From CAZJQT01 sp964548655 (GTDB taxonomy: Bacteria > Patescibacteriota > Saccharimonadia > Saccharimonadales > CAZJQT01): a stretch of 64,000 nucleotides of DNA. Below, in pieces: positions 17,813 to 25,331 of the stretch; the stretch's first letter is position 1, and every line of letters starts with the position of its first letter. The notes below the pieces were generated by a model that was not told the DNA's origin, ran no database searches, and saw only the letters and a list, made by a program, of their open reading frames with translations. Both the position numbers and the translations under genes were made by a program. The stretch lies in contig CAZJQT010000002.1 in assembly GCA_964548655.1 (NCBI GenBank), positions 1-64,000 of the forward strand, given 5' to 3'.

Positions 17813-18085
17813 TTAGGTGTCCTCTAGTTCCTCTAAATCACACTGGTGATCGATAAGTTCTATTAAGCGTGGAGATAGCCAGGATGAAGCACGCATTTCG
17901 GCCGAAGGTCTCTTGGTGCGCATTTGTTTTACTAAACCGCGTAGAGAGCTTGTGTTAGGCTCAACTCCCTCTGGCACCTGAGCAACCATAAAATCGAGAA
18001 GCTCATCTGCGTCTATCCCAGAAAATGTATCGGGAGGCAGGTCAACGATCCCATCTGACAAATCGAAATATACTTGTTCAGTCAT
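17813..18085 (-). CDS. Hypothetical protein, 90 aa
   Basis: Unknown acidic soluble protein with many Asp, Glu and Leu; residues 22-45 form an acidic helix-prone stretch and the C-terminus ends DLEELEDT. No cysteines other than one near position 80 and no membrane segment. A TATACT box lies eleven bases before the ATG. It sits between the structured tRNA-adjacent element and the hisS leader. Confidence 0.5.
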   Translation of the reverse strand: MTEQVYFDLSDGIVDLPPDTFSGIDADELLDFMVAQVPEGVEPNTSSLRGLVKQMRTKRPSAEMRASSWLSPRLIELIDHQCDLEELEDT

Positions 18086-18118
18086 AGTCCACTAGAAGTA
18101 TATCACTGTCAGGAGAGA

Positions 18119-18229
18119 GGACTTGGTCACCTCCGGCGACCCCGAAACTACGTCTTTCAAAACAAGTTTTGAAGAGTAGGTTTCCTTGCGAATTGCCACA
18201 AGGCAATTCTCACCTATCGGTTCAAGTCC
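18119..18229 (-). ncRNA. Structured element beside tRNA-Leu, candidate noncoding RNA
   Basis: No gene is visible from 18086 to 18275 apart from this. An outer helix GGACTTG (18119-18125) with CAAGTCC (18223-18229) encloses three strong hairpins: 18125-18141 (GGTCACC/GGCGACC), 18144-18184 (about 17 base pairs, including TTCAAAAC/GTTTTGAA) and 18190-18209 (GAATTGCC/GGCAATTC, loop ACAA). The outer strands are a direct and an inverted copy of the T-arm of the neighbouring tRNA-Leu. Orientation is uncertain; minus is assumed because the tRNA is on that strand. It could be a processed RNA or the remains of a tRNA duplication. Confidence 0.4.
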
Positions 18230-18238
18230 CAGGCTTCA

Positions 18239-18275
18239 TTACAACAAAACGACCACAAGGGTCGTCAGGTTGTAA
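18239..18275 (-). terminator. Hairpin terminator after tRNA-Leu
   Basis: Directly after the encoded CCA of tRNA-Leu, a hairpin CGACC / GGTCG (18250-18264) is followed on the minus strand by TTTTG, within a longer TTACAAC / GTTGTAA outer stem. It fits a short intrinsic terminator. Confidence 0.55.
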
Positions 18276-18359
18276 TGGTGCGCGAGAGAGGACTTGAACC
18301 TCCATGCCTTGCGGCACTAGCTCCTAAGGCTAGCGTGTCTACCATTTCACCACTCGCGC
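18276..18359 (-). tRNA. tRNA-Leu (UAG anticodon)
   Basis: 84 bases on the minus strand. The acceptor stem GCGCGAG pairs with CTCGCGC, the discriminator is A, and CCA is encoded. The D arm contains GAAATGGTAGAC, the anticodon loop CCTTAGG carries TAG, there is a long variable arm (TGCCGCAAGGCAT, typical of Leu), and the T loop is GGTTCAAGTCC. The UAG anticodon with wobble could read all CUN codons. Confidence 0.95.
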
Positions 18360-18413
18360 ACGCTCGCGTCATTATATGTAAATTTTACAGAAGGTGCTAG
18401 ACTGTAATTAATT

Positions 18414-19076
18414 ATGGCTAAAGACAGAGCAGATGGCAAAACTCTACCTACTGCCTTTTCATTATTTAAACCCAGCTTAAATTCTGTTTTGAAAAACTGG
18501 GATAGCTTCTTTATCTTCGCGCTCGTTCCAGCTATATACAGCCAATTCGTAAGCCGGCTTTTTAACTCTAAAGTGATCGACTCGTTTGAAACCCTCAAAT
18601 CAATCAATCATATTGGCTTGTATGTCGCAGTCCTAGTCGTAGTTAGCCTACTAACTCTGCCTATTATTCCTTATTTGCAGCTCAGGAGTGCCCAAAATAA
18701 ACGTATAGCTCCCATGAAAGCGTTCAATGAAGGCGTGCCGTTTTTTTGGAGGCTGTTAGGTCTGGGTTTGATAGTTGGCCTCATGGTTTTTGCTGGCTTT
18801 TTGCTGTTTATTATACCTGGACTAATTGTCATCAGACGCTATATTTTGGCGCCATATTATTTGATAGACCAGGACTTGTCGATTAGTGAAGCTATGAAGA
18901 AAAGTGCCGAACAATCCAAGCACCATTCGGTGGCCATCTGGTACGTCATAGGCGTTAACGGCCTCTTGAGCTTGACTGCGATCATACCGGTCGTTGGTGC
19001 CGTAGTTAGCCTGTTACTGACCACCGCCTACAGTTGCGCCTTGCCCTACCGTTATTTGCAAATATCTAAAGCCTAA
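18414..19076 (+). CDS. Polytopic membrane protein, 220 aa
   Basis: Unknown integral membrane protein with about five hydrophobic segments (near residues 35-50, 65-90, 115-140 and 175-205). The segment FIIPGLIVIRRYILAPYYLIDQDLSISEAMKKS resembles proteins annotated as glycerophosphoryl diester phosphodiesterase membrane domain or DUF975-like; the function of that group is unknown. It is divergent from tRNA-Leu and convergent with rsmD, whose stop overlaps by four bases. TAGACT ten bases before the ATG may be the -10 box. Confidence 0.55.
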   Translation: MAKDRADGKTLPTAFSLFKPSLNSVLKNWDSFFIFALVPAIYSQFVSRLFNSKVIDSFETLKSINHIGLYVAVLVVVSLLTLPIIPYLQLRSAQNKRIAPMKAFNEGVPFFWRLLGLGLIVGLMVFAGFLLFIIPGLIVIRRYILAPYYLIDQDLSISEAMKKSAEQSKHHSVAIWYVIGVNGLLSLTAIIPVVGAVVSLLLTTAYSCALPYRYLQISKA

Positions 19077-19606
19077 GTCTTTTTATAAACTCTTAGAACT
19101 GCATCGCCGTAAGATTTGTCGGCGGCCAGAGTGTAACTAGTGTCTGATAATGCAAAATTTGAAGTTGGTGGCAGCGAGTAAATAATTACCCCATCTGGTT
19201 TCAGTTGGCTGGCTAGTTTCTCTAATAACTCCGGTCGGACATCGTCATATGGCGGGTCACAAAAAATAACATGAAACTGTTTATCGGTATTATTGTCTAG
19301 CCAGTTGTTAACATTGGCCTTGGTAACCTTAGCTGAAGCTTGCAAGTCAAGACTACGAATATTGTCAGTAATCGCTCGGAAAGCATTCTTATCACTATCA
19401 ATTAGTGTGGCATGAGTAGCCCCGCGACTAATAGCCTCTAGACCAAGCGCGCCGCTGCCGGCAAAAACATCTAGCACTTCTAGACCTTCTATATCACCTA
19501 ATAGGTTGAAGATTGCGCCACGAACTTTTTCGCTCATTGGGTGAGTTCTGTTACCGCGCGGGCTATCAAAAGCCCGGCCACCAAAACGGCCGGCAATTAT
19601 CCTCAT
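19073..19606 (-). CDS. rsmD: 16S rRNA m2G966 methyltransferase RsmD
   Basis: Methylates guanine 966 of 16S rRNA using S-adenosylmethionine. The 177-aa protein has the family start MRIIAGRFGGRAF, the RPTPxxxREAIFN-like segment (RTHPMSEKVRGAIFNLL), the SAM motif LDVFAGSGALGLEAISRGA (residues 43-61) and the catalytic DPPY motif near residue 115. It lies two bases after the preceding gene and is probably cotranscribed with it and recG. Confidence 0.92.
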   Translation of the reverse strand: MRIIAGRFGGRAFDSPRGNRTHPMSEKVRGAIFNLLGDIEGLEVLDVFAGSGALGLEAISRGATHATLIDSDKNAFRAITDNIRSLDLQASAKVTKANVNNWLDNNTDKQFHVIFCDPPYDDVRPELLEKLASQLKPDGVIIYSLPPTSNFALSDTSYTLAADKSYGDAVLRVYKKT

Positions 19607-19608
19607 GG

Positions 19609-20418
19609 TTAAACCAGTCCAGCTTTAACTAAGGCGTCGTACCAAACTAAGGTTACGGTTTTAACCATCAGCGGTCCTAGCTGATGCCTAACCTGATAGG
19701 CTAGCTTGGGCGTCCAGCCTTTATCTATAAACTTACTGTACATATCCAAGACACCAATCTCGCGGGCAATGTGCTTAAAATACTCGACTGACCCCAATTC
19801 TGCGATTGTCTCCAGATCGGATGCTTGTGGTGCGGTATCTTTGAAACTAAGGGGTTTTAGCAGTGTGGCCACACCCATCTCAAACATACCATGAGATACA
19901 ACCAGGCCCTTAGCCCCCCACATTTTCCAATTGTTTCGCAACTTTTCGGCGGCTGTATCGCCTGGGATCACCCATTTCTCCTTAATTGTTACGCGTGTTT
20001 CGAGCCCTTTGCCACCACGTAGCTCACTAAGTGCTTCCTCGTACGGATAGTGATGAGCCGGCGTTAGGCCATCAACTAAAGCGTGAGCTAACCATGCCGC
20101 TTCAAAGGCGGCTTTCTCCTGGTTCTTGGCCTTGAGTTCCTTGACCAAGTTCTGGAAATGGCTATCGATGAGGTCAAACATCTCCTTGTGAGTGTCATCA
20201 AAAGGATTGAAATAGTGCCATGGCTCGTCCTTGGCTGGACTTTTACGTTTGATAGCGTCAGGACCATTTTTGCCCTCAAAATGTAGGATGTTTTTAGTTA
20301 GCGGAAAGCTAGATGATGGCGCGATCAGTTTGAGGTGTTTACGAGCGACCCGATCAATCTTTTGGTGCGTACCTAACAAACGCCCGGAAAACCTAGTCAA
20401 TGTTAAGCCTGAATACAT
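19609..20418 (-). CDS. Zn-dependent phospholipase C / S1-P1 nuclease-like protein
   Basis: 269-aa protein. The segments WHYFNPFDD (about residue 67) and AAWLAHALVDGLTPAHHYPYEE (about 108-128) supply the clustered His/Asp residues typical of the alpha-helical zinc-dependent phospholipase C / S1-P1 nuclease fold. No signal peptide is evident, which is unusual for this family, so a cytoplasmic or membrane-associated role is possible. Substrate unknown. A GAGGA site five to six bases before the ATG and the ten-base gap behind recG indicate cotranscription with recG. Confidence 0.5.
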   Translation of the reverse strand: MYSGLTLTRFSGRLLGTHQKIDRVARKHLKLIAPSSSFPLTKNILHFEGKNGPDAIKRKSPAKDEPWHYFNPFDDTHKEMFDLIDSHFQNLVKELKAKNQEKAAFEAAWLAHALVDGLTPAHHYPYEEALSELRGGKGLETRVTIKEKWVIPGDTAAEKLRNNWKMWGAKGLVVSHGMFEMGVATLLKPLSFKDTAPQASDLETIAELGSVEYFKHIAREIGVLDMYSKFIDKGWTPKLAYQVRHQLGPLMVKTVTLVWYDALVKAGLV

Positions 20419-20427
20419 AGAAATCCT

Positions 20428-22464
20428 CTAATTCAAATTGGTAACACTGCGCAGATGAACTATGCGCTTATGAAGACGCTTGTATTTTAGCAGATCCTCT
20501 TTGCTATCAATGAACTCTTGGGCTGACTGGCGCGCATCGGCAATCAGCTTGGTATCCGATAATTTAGCCACTCTAAGGTCAAGTTCACCATGCTGCATAG
20601 TGCCATAGATTGCACCCGGACCGCGCAGTTCTAGATCGTATTCAGCCAGTTTAAAGCCATCGCTAGAGCTAGCCACCATTTTTAGGCGTCTGGATGGTTC
20701 CTGGCTATCAGATAGCATCAAATAGCAGTAACCCTGCTGTTCACTGCGGCCAACCCGGCCGCGCAACTGATGGATCTGGGCCAGGCCAAAACGTTCGGGG
20801 CTCTCCAGCAACATGATGCTGGCGTTCGGCACATCGACACCTACCTCAATAACAGTGGTAGTAACTAACAAATCCAGCTCACGGTTGATAAATTTCTGCA
20901 TCAAATTGTCTTTTTCGTTAGCTTTAAGTCGACCATGCAATAACCCCAGCTTATATTTTTTGAATGGACCATTTTGGAGTTCTTTGTAAACTTTCTCGGC
21001 CGATTTAGCGTCAAGCATTTCCGATTCCGCTATCAGCGGGCAAACTACAAAAACTTGGCGACCGGCATCAATTTCTTGTTTCAAATGGTCATAAGTTTTG
21101 GCCCGGTCAGTAGGCAAAACTAGCTTAGTTATGATGGGTTTTCTATCGGCTGGCTTTTGAGTAATAACCGAAATATCTAGTTCACCATACAGAGTTAGTG
21201 CTAGACTGCGCGGGATTGGCGTGGCCGTTAGGCTCAGCACATGCGGCGCATGGCCAGCTTTGGCTAGCAGTTTTTTGCGTTCTTCAACGCCAAAACGGTG
21301 CTGCTCATCGATGATAACCAGTCCAAGCTTGTGCATGTCAACTTTTTCGACGATTAAGGCGTGGGTGCCAATCATAAAACGCACGTCACCCTTCTTTATA
21401 CGTTCTTGAGCGGTTTTTTTCTGGGCCGGTTTAAGACTGCCTATCAACAAACTAACCTGGTCAGCATAGCCAAGTGGCTCGAGAAGTTTGTAGATAGTAT
21501 CAGCGTGTTGTCGGGCTAATAGCTCAGTTGGGGCCATGAAAGCTACCTGAAAACCTTGCTCCATAGCCATCAAAGCTGCCATGGTCGCTACAACCGTTTT
21601 ACCCGATCCAACGTCGCCCTCAACCAAACGGTTCATTGGGTGAGGCTTTTGCAGGTCTAGGTAAATCTGCCAAACGGTTTTGCGCTGCGCGTCTGTTAGT
21701 TTGAACGGCAAATGCGACACAAAATCTTTGGCCAACTTTTCTTTAAATGGAATTTCAGGCGAATGTTCTTGTAGTAGTTCGTATTTGTTTAACAGGGCCG
21801 CTAGACTGAGCTGGAAAACCTCTTCAAAGCCGAGCCGCCGCTTAGCTTCGACTAACTCCTCGGCTCCTAGCGGGAAATGCATCATTTCGTAGGCAGTAGA
21901 GCGGCTTGTCAGTTGGTTTTGGTTAATAACCCAAGCTGGTAGGGTTTCGGGTAGTTTTCTAATAAGCGGTGTCACTTCACGCAGCAACTTCCGGATTTGG
22001 TGGGATTTAAACCCTTTGGTTTCACGGTAGACAGGTACAATCCTGGCCGTGCTAACCGGAAAGTCGCTGACTAGTTCAACCGAAGGGTTCAGGACACTAT
22101 GTTTTGGCCCACTACCTTGAAATTCACCAGATATAAAGTATTCAGCATCAGGTTTTAGGCCACCTGCCCGGTAGGGCTGATTAAACCAAGTCAGGCGTAC
22201 ACTACCAGACTGGTCAGAAGCCACTGCTTCAGTAATGTGCAAGCCACGGCGCACATACCGACCTTTGGCCTGCTTAATAACAACCTTTAGCGAGACTGGG
22301 CCTGGTCTGATCTGGCTAATAGTCTGAACGTTAGAGTAATCATCGTAACGGCGCGGCAAATAATCAATTAATTCACCAATAGTTTTGACACCAAGAATAT
22401 TTAATTTCTTAGCAACTTCCGGACCGACGCCCTTTATGACCGTAATCGAACTCTCTAAAGTCAT
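20428..22464 (-). CDS. recG: ATP-dependent DNA helicase RecG
   Basis: Branch-migration helicase that remodels stalled forks and Holliday junctions. From the ATG at 22464 it is 678 aa. The wedge/OB domain comes first (VKGVGPEVAKKLNILG and SGSVRLTWFNQPY). The helicase core has Walker A GDVGSGKTVVA, the DEQH box (IDEQHRFGVEERK), motif III TATPIPRSLA and motif VI QIHQLRGRVGR. A TATACT box six bases before this ATG suggests a leaderless mRNA; an earlier TTG overlaps the promoter and was not used. Confidence 0.95.
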   Translation of the reverse strand: MTLESSITVIKGVGPEVAKKLNILGVKTIGELIDYLPRRYDDYSNVQTISQIRPGPVSLKVVIKQAKGRYVRRGLHITEAVASDQSGSVRLTWFNQPYRAGGLKPDAEYFISGEFQGSGPKHSVLNPSVELVSDFPVSTARIVPVYRETKGFKSHQIRKLLREVTPLIRKLPETLPAWVINQNQLTSRSTAYEMMHFPLGAEELVEAKRRLGFEEVFQLSLAALLNKYELLQEHSPEIPFKEKLAKDFVSHLPFKLTDAQRKTVWQIYLDLQKPHPMNRLVEGDVGSGKTVVATMAALMAMEQGFQVAFMAPTELLARQHADTIYKLLEPLGYADQVSLLIGSLKPAQKKTAQERIKKGDVRFMIGTHALIVEKVDMHKLGLVIIDEQHRFGVEERKKLLAKAGHAPHVLSLTATPIPRSLALTLYGELDISVITQKPADRKPIITKLVLPTDRAKTYDHLKQEIDAGRQVFVVCPLIAESEMLDAKSAEKVYKELQNGPFKKYKLGLLHGRLKANEKDNLMQKFINRELDLLVTTTVIEVGVDVPNASIMLLESPERFGLAQIHQLRGRVGRSEQQGYCYLMLSDSQEPSRRLKMVASSSDGFKLAEYDLELRGPGAIYGTMQHGELDLRVAKLSDTKLIADARQSAQEFIDSKEDLLKYKRLHKRIVHLRSVTNLN

Positions 22465-22493
22465 AACAACAGTATAGACGGACAATCAGCTTT

Positions 22494-23171
22494 TCAGACG
22501 ATAACGATCCCACCAATGTCGGCAAAGACCTTGAGCATGGTCAGCTCTTGTTCTTCGGTCATCTCGACCCTCTGAAGAGAATTACCCTCATAGCCAGTTT
22601 CTGCAAATGGGCTATACCAAACATGAGCATTCAAAGTAGTTGGTTCAGCTTGTTGATACTGATAACGTTGCATTAAATAGCTAACGACTAGAGCTCCTCT
22701 TCTGGTTGCAAAATGGAATCGTGCCGACAGTTCTCGGGCATAGTCAAAATGACCATCTGTAAATTTTGCATATTTCATGTCGCCATCAACTTTTATCTGT
22801 CGCCCTTCCCAACGGTTATCCCAATAGAATGTTTCGAGCGACACCGCCTCGGGAACCATCAAAGTATTGCTGCTAATTTTGGCCCTTTCACTCCTGCCGC
22901 CATGCAGTCTTAAGTCTTTTCCGGCGCCGGCTAACAAAAGCCGTTGATCAATTGCTTCTGCTACAACATTAGCTCTGGACAAGGCTTCTTGGGGATCGAG
23001 TACAGATTCTATGCTCCACTCTGCCCAATCCCAGTTCTCTCGCCGTCTATCCCATATTGCATCAGAAATAGACTTAAAAAGATTGGCTGAGTGTAAAGGC
23101 TCTGGGTCTTCAATAGAAATCTGTGGTTTACCCTCTTCATAAGGGAAGACTACTGTATGCGTTTCTGCCAT
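22494..23171 (-). CDS. Hypothetical protein, 225 aa
   Basis: Unknown soluble protein rich in Trp, Tyr, Glu and Arg. Two WDxxxENWDWAEW-like aromatic clusters lie near residues 40-52. It has no cysteines, membrane segments or recognisable motif. Its promoter reads TTGCAA (23203-23208), an 18-base spacer and TAATAA (23179-23184), then seven bases to the ATG, so the mRNA should be leaderless. It is codirectional with recG and a methyltransferase, but its own promoter makes the neighbourhood a weak guide. Confidence 0.6.
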   Translation of the reverse strand: MAETHTVVFPYEEGKPQISIEDPEPLHSANLFKSISDAIWDRRRENWDWAEWSIESVLDPQEALSRANVVAEAIDQRLLLAGAGKDLRLHGGRSERAKISSNTLMVPEAVSLETFYWDNRWEGRQIKVDGDMKYAKFTDGHFDYARELSARFHFATRRGALVVSYLMQRYQYQQAEPTTLNAHVWYSPFAETGYEGNSLQRVEMTEEQELTMLKVFADIGGIVIV

Positions 23172-23222
23172 GATTTGTTTATTATCCTTCGATTTTGCAG
23201 CGTTGCAAGCATGAGCAAGAAG

Positions 23223-23981
23223 TTACTGGGCTTTTTTGATGAGGAAAAAGACACTAGGACCAAAGTAGGTTTTGGCTAGAGTTGGCTGCATAAGCTTCTC
23301 TGCACTTAGCATCAGAGCTCTGGGCACAATTTTCTTAAGAGCTGGACTGCGCAAATTTGAAACCGACAGAACCTTCTCAACCTTCAGGCCGGCATGCGCA
23401 AGTTGTTTAATGACAGTTTTTGGATTGTGATTTACAAACGGTATTTCATCCTCACGCTTATTTTTGGCCGAACGGATATCAACCGGCTCTTGAGGCAAAC
23501 GTTTATTACGCAAAAAATACTTTAGTCGGTTCCTGAAATGGGCAAAGTTAGCAACCTCTAAAATCAGATAACCATCATCACTTAGAACCCGGTGTAGTTC
23601 GCTGAGTTCAGGCACCGGGTTTGGTAAATGGTGCATGACGCGGATCATAGTAATGAGGTCAAAGGATTTGTCGGCAAAATCCAGTTTGTCAGCTTGGGTG
23701 AGCTTACGTTCAATTTCTGGATGATCTTTCAGGTAGTCTTTGGCAATATCGAGCTGTTGCTGTGATGGTTCAGCCAAAGTCACTTTGTCGGCATAATTTT
23801 CTAGCAGGACACAAAGTCGGCCGTAACCACCACCAACATCTACGGCATTTTTGAAGTGCTTGCCTTTTAATAATCTTTTAATGGCCATTTCCTCAGCCGC
23901 GTTTTCATAGTCGCGACCACGCCAATAGTACAAATAGTTATGTTTGGGATCGTTATATTGGTCAGCTTTTTTGTTAGCCAT
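23223..23981 (-). CDS. Class I SAM-dependent methyltransferase
   Basis: 252-aa methyltransferase of the UbiE/Methyltransf_11 type. SAM motif I is VDVGGGYGRLCVLLE (residues 47-61), the acidic motif II is LAEPSQQQL, motif post I is FDLITMIRVMHHLPNP and the strand DGYLILEVANF follows. The C-terminal third (about 80 residues) is specific to this protein and includes HNPKTVIKQLAHAGLKVEKVLSVSNLRSPALK. The substrate cannot be told. The second ATG (23981) is chosen; the preceding GTG is only eight bases from a TATACT box. Confidence 0.75.
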   Translation of the reverse strand: MANKKADQYNDPKHNYLYYWRGRDYENAAEEMAIKRLLKGKHFKNAVDVGGGYGRLCVLLENYADKVTLAEPSQQQLDIAKDYLKDHPEIERKLTQADKLDFADKSFDLITMIRVMHHLPNPVPELSELHRVLSDDGYLILEVANFAHFRNRLKYFLRNKRLPQEPVDIRSAKNKREDEIPFVNHNPKTVIKQLAHAGLKVEKVLSVSNLRSPALKKIVPRALMLSAEKLMQPTLAKTYFGPSVFFLIKKAQ

Positions 23982-24004
23982 CACGATGTAGCAGTATAGC
24001 AGAG

Positions 24005-25240
24005 CTAGCTTAGGTTGATGATGGCAAAGCTATTTTTGCCACGTTTAAGCAGGTTGGTGCCTTTTCTAAAGCCGTCTTCGGTAGGGGTCTTCTGGCCATT
24101 TATGGAAATTGCTCCGGAATTTATAAAGTTATTTGCCTCAGTATTGGAAGTTGCCAAGCCAGCGCTAACCAAAATAGCCGTTAGGCTATCCGTTTTATTG
24201 GCATTAACTACTGTTAATTCCGCTGATAACATAGCGACTTCGTCGTGTGTCAGATCTAGGAATGAGCCTTTGCCAAACAAAACCTCACTAACGCGTTTAA
24301 CTGCTTTAGCTTTGTCTTGGCCATGCACTAAACTCGTGGTCTCATAGGCTAGAGTCTTTTGGGCTAGACGACCGGCTTTGTCAGCCTCAAACTCTTTCAT
24401 GAGTTTGCCATGTTCAGCTTGATCAAGCTGGGTGTATATTTTCAGGTAGTCACCGACTCCTTCATCATCCAGGTTTAGCCAAAACTGATAGAACTGGTAA
24501 ACACTCGTCATTTCAGGGTCAAGCCAAACTGCACCGTCTTCGCTTTTGCCAAATTTCTTTCCGTTTGTCTTATTAACCACCAAAGGGGCGGACCAAACAT
24601 GCGCCTCGGTACCATTAATACGGCGTATCAAATCTACACCCGCTATACTGTTTCCCCATTGATCTGAACCACAAAGTTGCAAAGTAACGCCCATTTTTTT
24701 GTTCATATACAAAAAGTCATAAGCCTGTATAAGTACGTAGCTAAATTCGGCATAACTTATGCCGGCACCGTCCTCGCTCAAACGAGTTTCTACAAAATCT
24801 CTGCCAAGCATTTGCCGCATTGGAACATGTTTGCCGACTTCGCGCAAAAACTGAAGATATCCCATATCCTTAAACCAATCGTAGTTATCAACTAGGGTGA
24901 AATTATCCCCGAATAACTGCTTGTATTGTCTGGAAATAGCTTGTTTGTTTGCGGAGATTTCATCTAAGGTCTTGAGTGTGCGTTCCTCGTCTTTGCCATC
25001 TGGGTCACCAATCATACCTGTGGCACCGCCAACTAATAGGATGGCTTTGTGTCCATGATGAATAAAATGTTTGATCATCATCATGATAGCTAAGTTACCA
25101 ATTTGCATAGATTTGGCGCTTGGGTCCACGCCTAGGTAAAACGTTATCGGTTTGCTGTCCAGCACAGCTATGTCTTTATAGGTTGTCTGATTGACGAAAC
25201 CACGCCATTTCAACTCTTCTGAGAGGGTCATTTTGGTCAT
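24005..25240 (-). CDS. tyrS: Tyrosyl-tRNA synthetase (variant HIGH motif)
   Basis: Class I synthetase, 411 aa. FYLGVDPSAKSMQIGNL places QIGN where HIGH is expected: both catalytic histidines are replaced. The KMSKS equivalent is KFGKS near residue 235, which is acceptable. The tyrosine pocket segments (SYAEFSYVLIQAYDFLYM and CGSDQWGNSIAGVDLIRR) are standard, and a C-terminal S4 domain (LATSNTEANNFINSGAISING) is present. TATACT eight bases before the ATG implies a leaderless mRNA. The gene is divergent from the PBP; TTACC-TTT-GGTAA (25257-25269) lies between them. Confidence 0.93.
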   Translation of the reverse strand: MTKMTLSEELKWRGFVNQTTYKDIAVLDSKPITFYLGVDPSAKSMQIGNLAIMMMIKHFIHHGHKAILLVGGATGMIGDPDGKDEERTLKTLDEISANKQAISRQYKQLFGDNFTLVDNYDWFKDMGYLQFLREVGKHVPMRQMLGRDFVETRLSEDGAGISYAEFSYVLIQAYDFLYMNKKMGVTLQLCGSDQWGNSIAGVDLIRRINGTEAHVWSAPLVVNKTNGKKFGKSEDGAVWLDPEMTSVYQFYQFWLNLDDEGVGDYLKIYTQLDQAEHGKLMKEFEADKAGRLAQKTLAYETTSLVHGQDKAKAVKRVSEVLFGKGSFLDLTHDEVAMLSAELTVVNANKTDSLTAILVSAGLATSNTEANNFINSGAISINGQKTPTEDGFRKGTNLLKRGKNSFAIINLS

Positions 25241-25256
25241 TTACAGACAGTATAAC

Positions 25257-25301
25257 TTACCTTTGGTAAAAACGCTTGTACGCAGATATTTTTGGTATAA
25301 T
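25257..25301 (+). promoter_or_regulatory. PBP promoter and shared intergenic palindrome
   Basis: An extended -10 box (TGG TATAAT, 25296-25301) precedes the PBP gene. The -35 candidate TTGTAC (25276-25281) is only 14 bases away, so the extended -10 probably carries the promoter. A short palindrome TTACC-TTT-GGTAA (25257-25269) sits between the divergent tyrS and PBP promoters and could be an operator, though five-base arms are weak evidence. Confidence 0.4.
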
Positions 25302-25331
25302 AGTCTGGTTACATGCGAGTAATAACTACAC

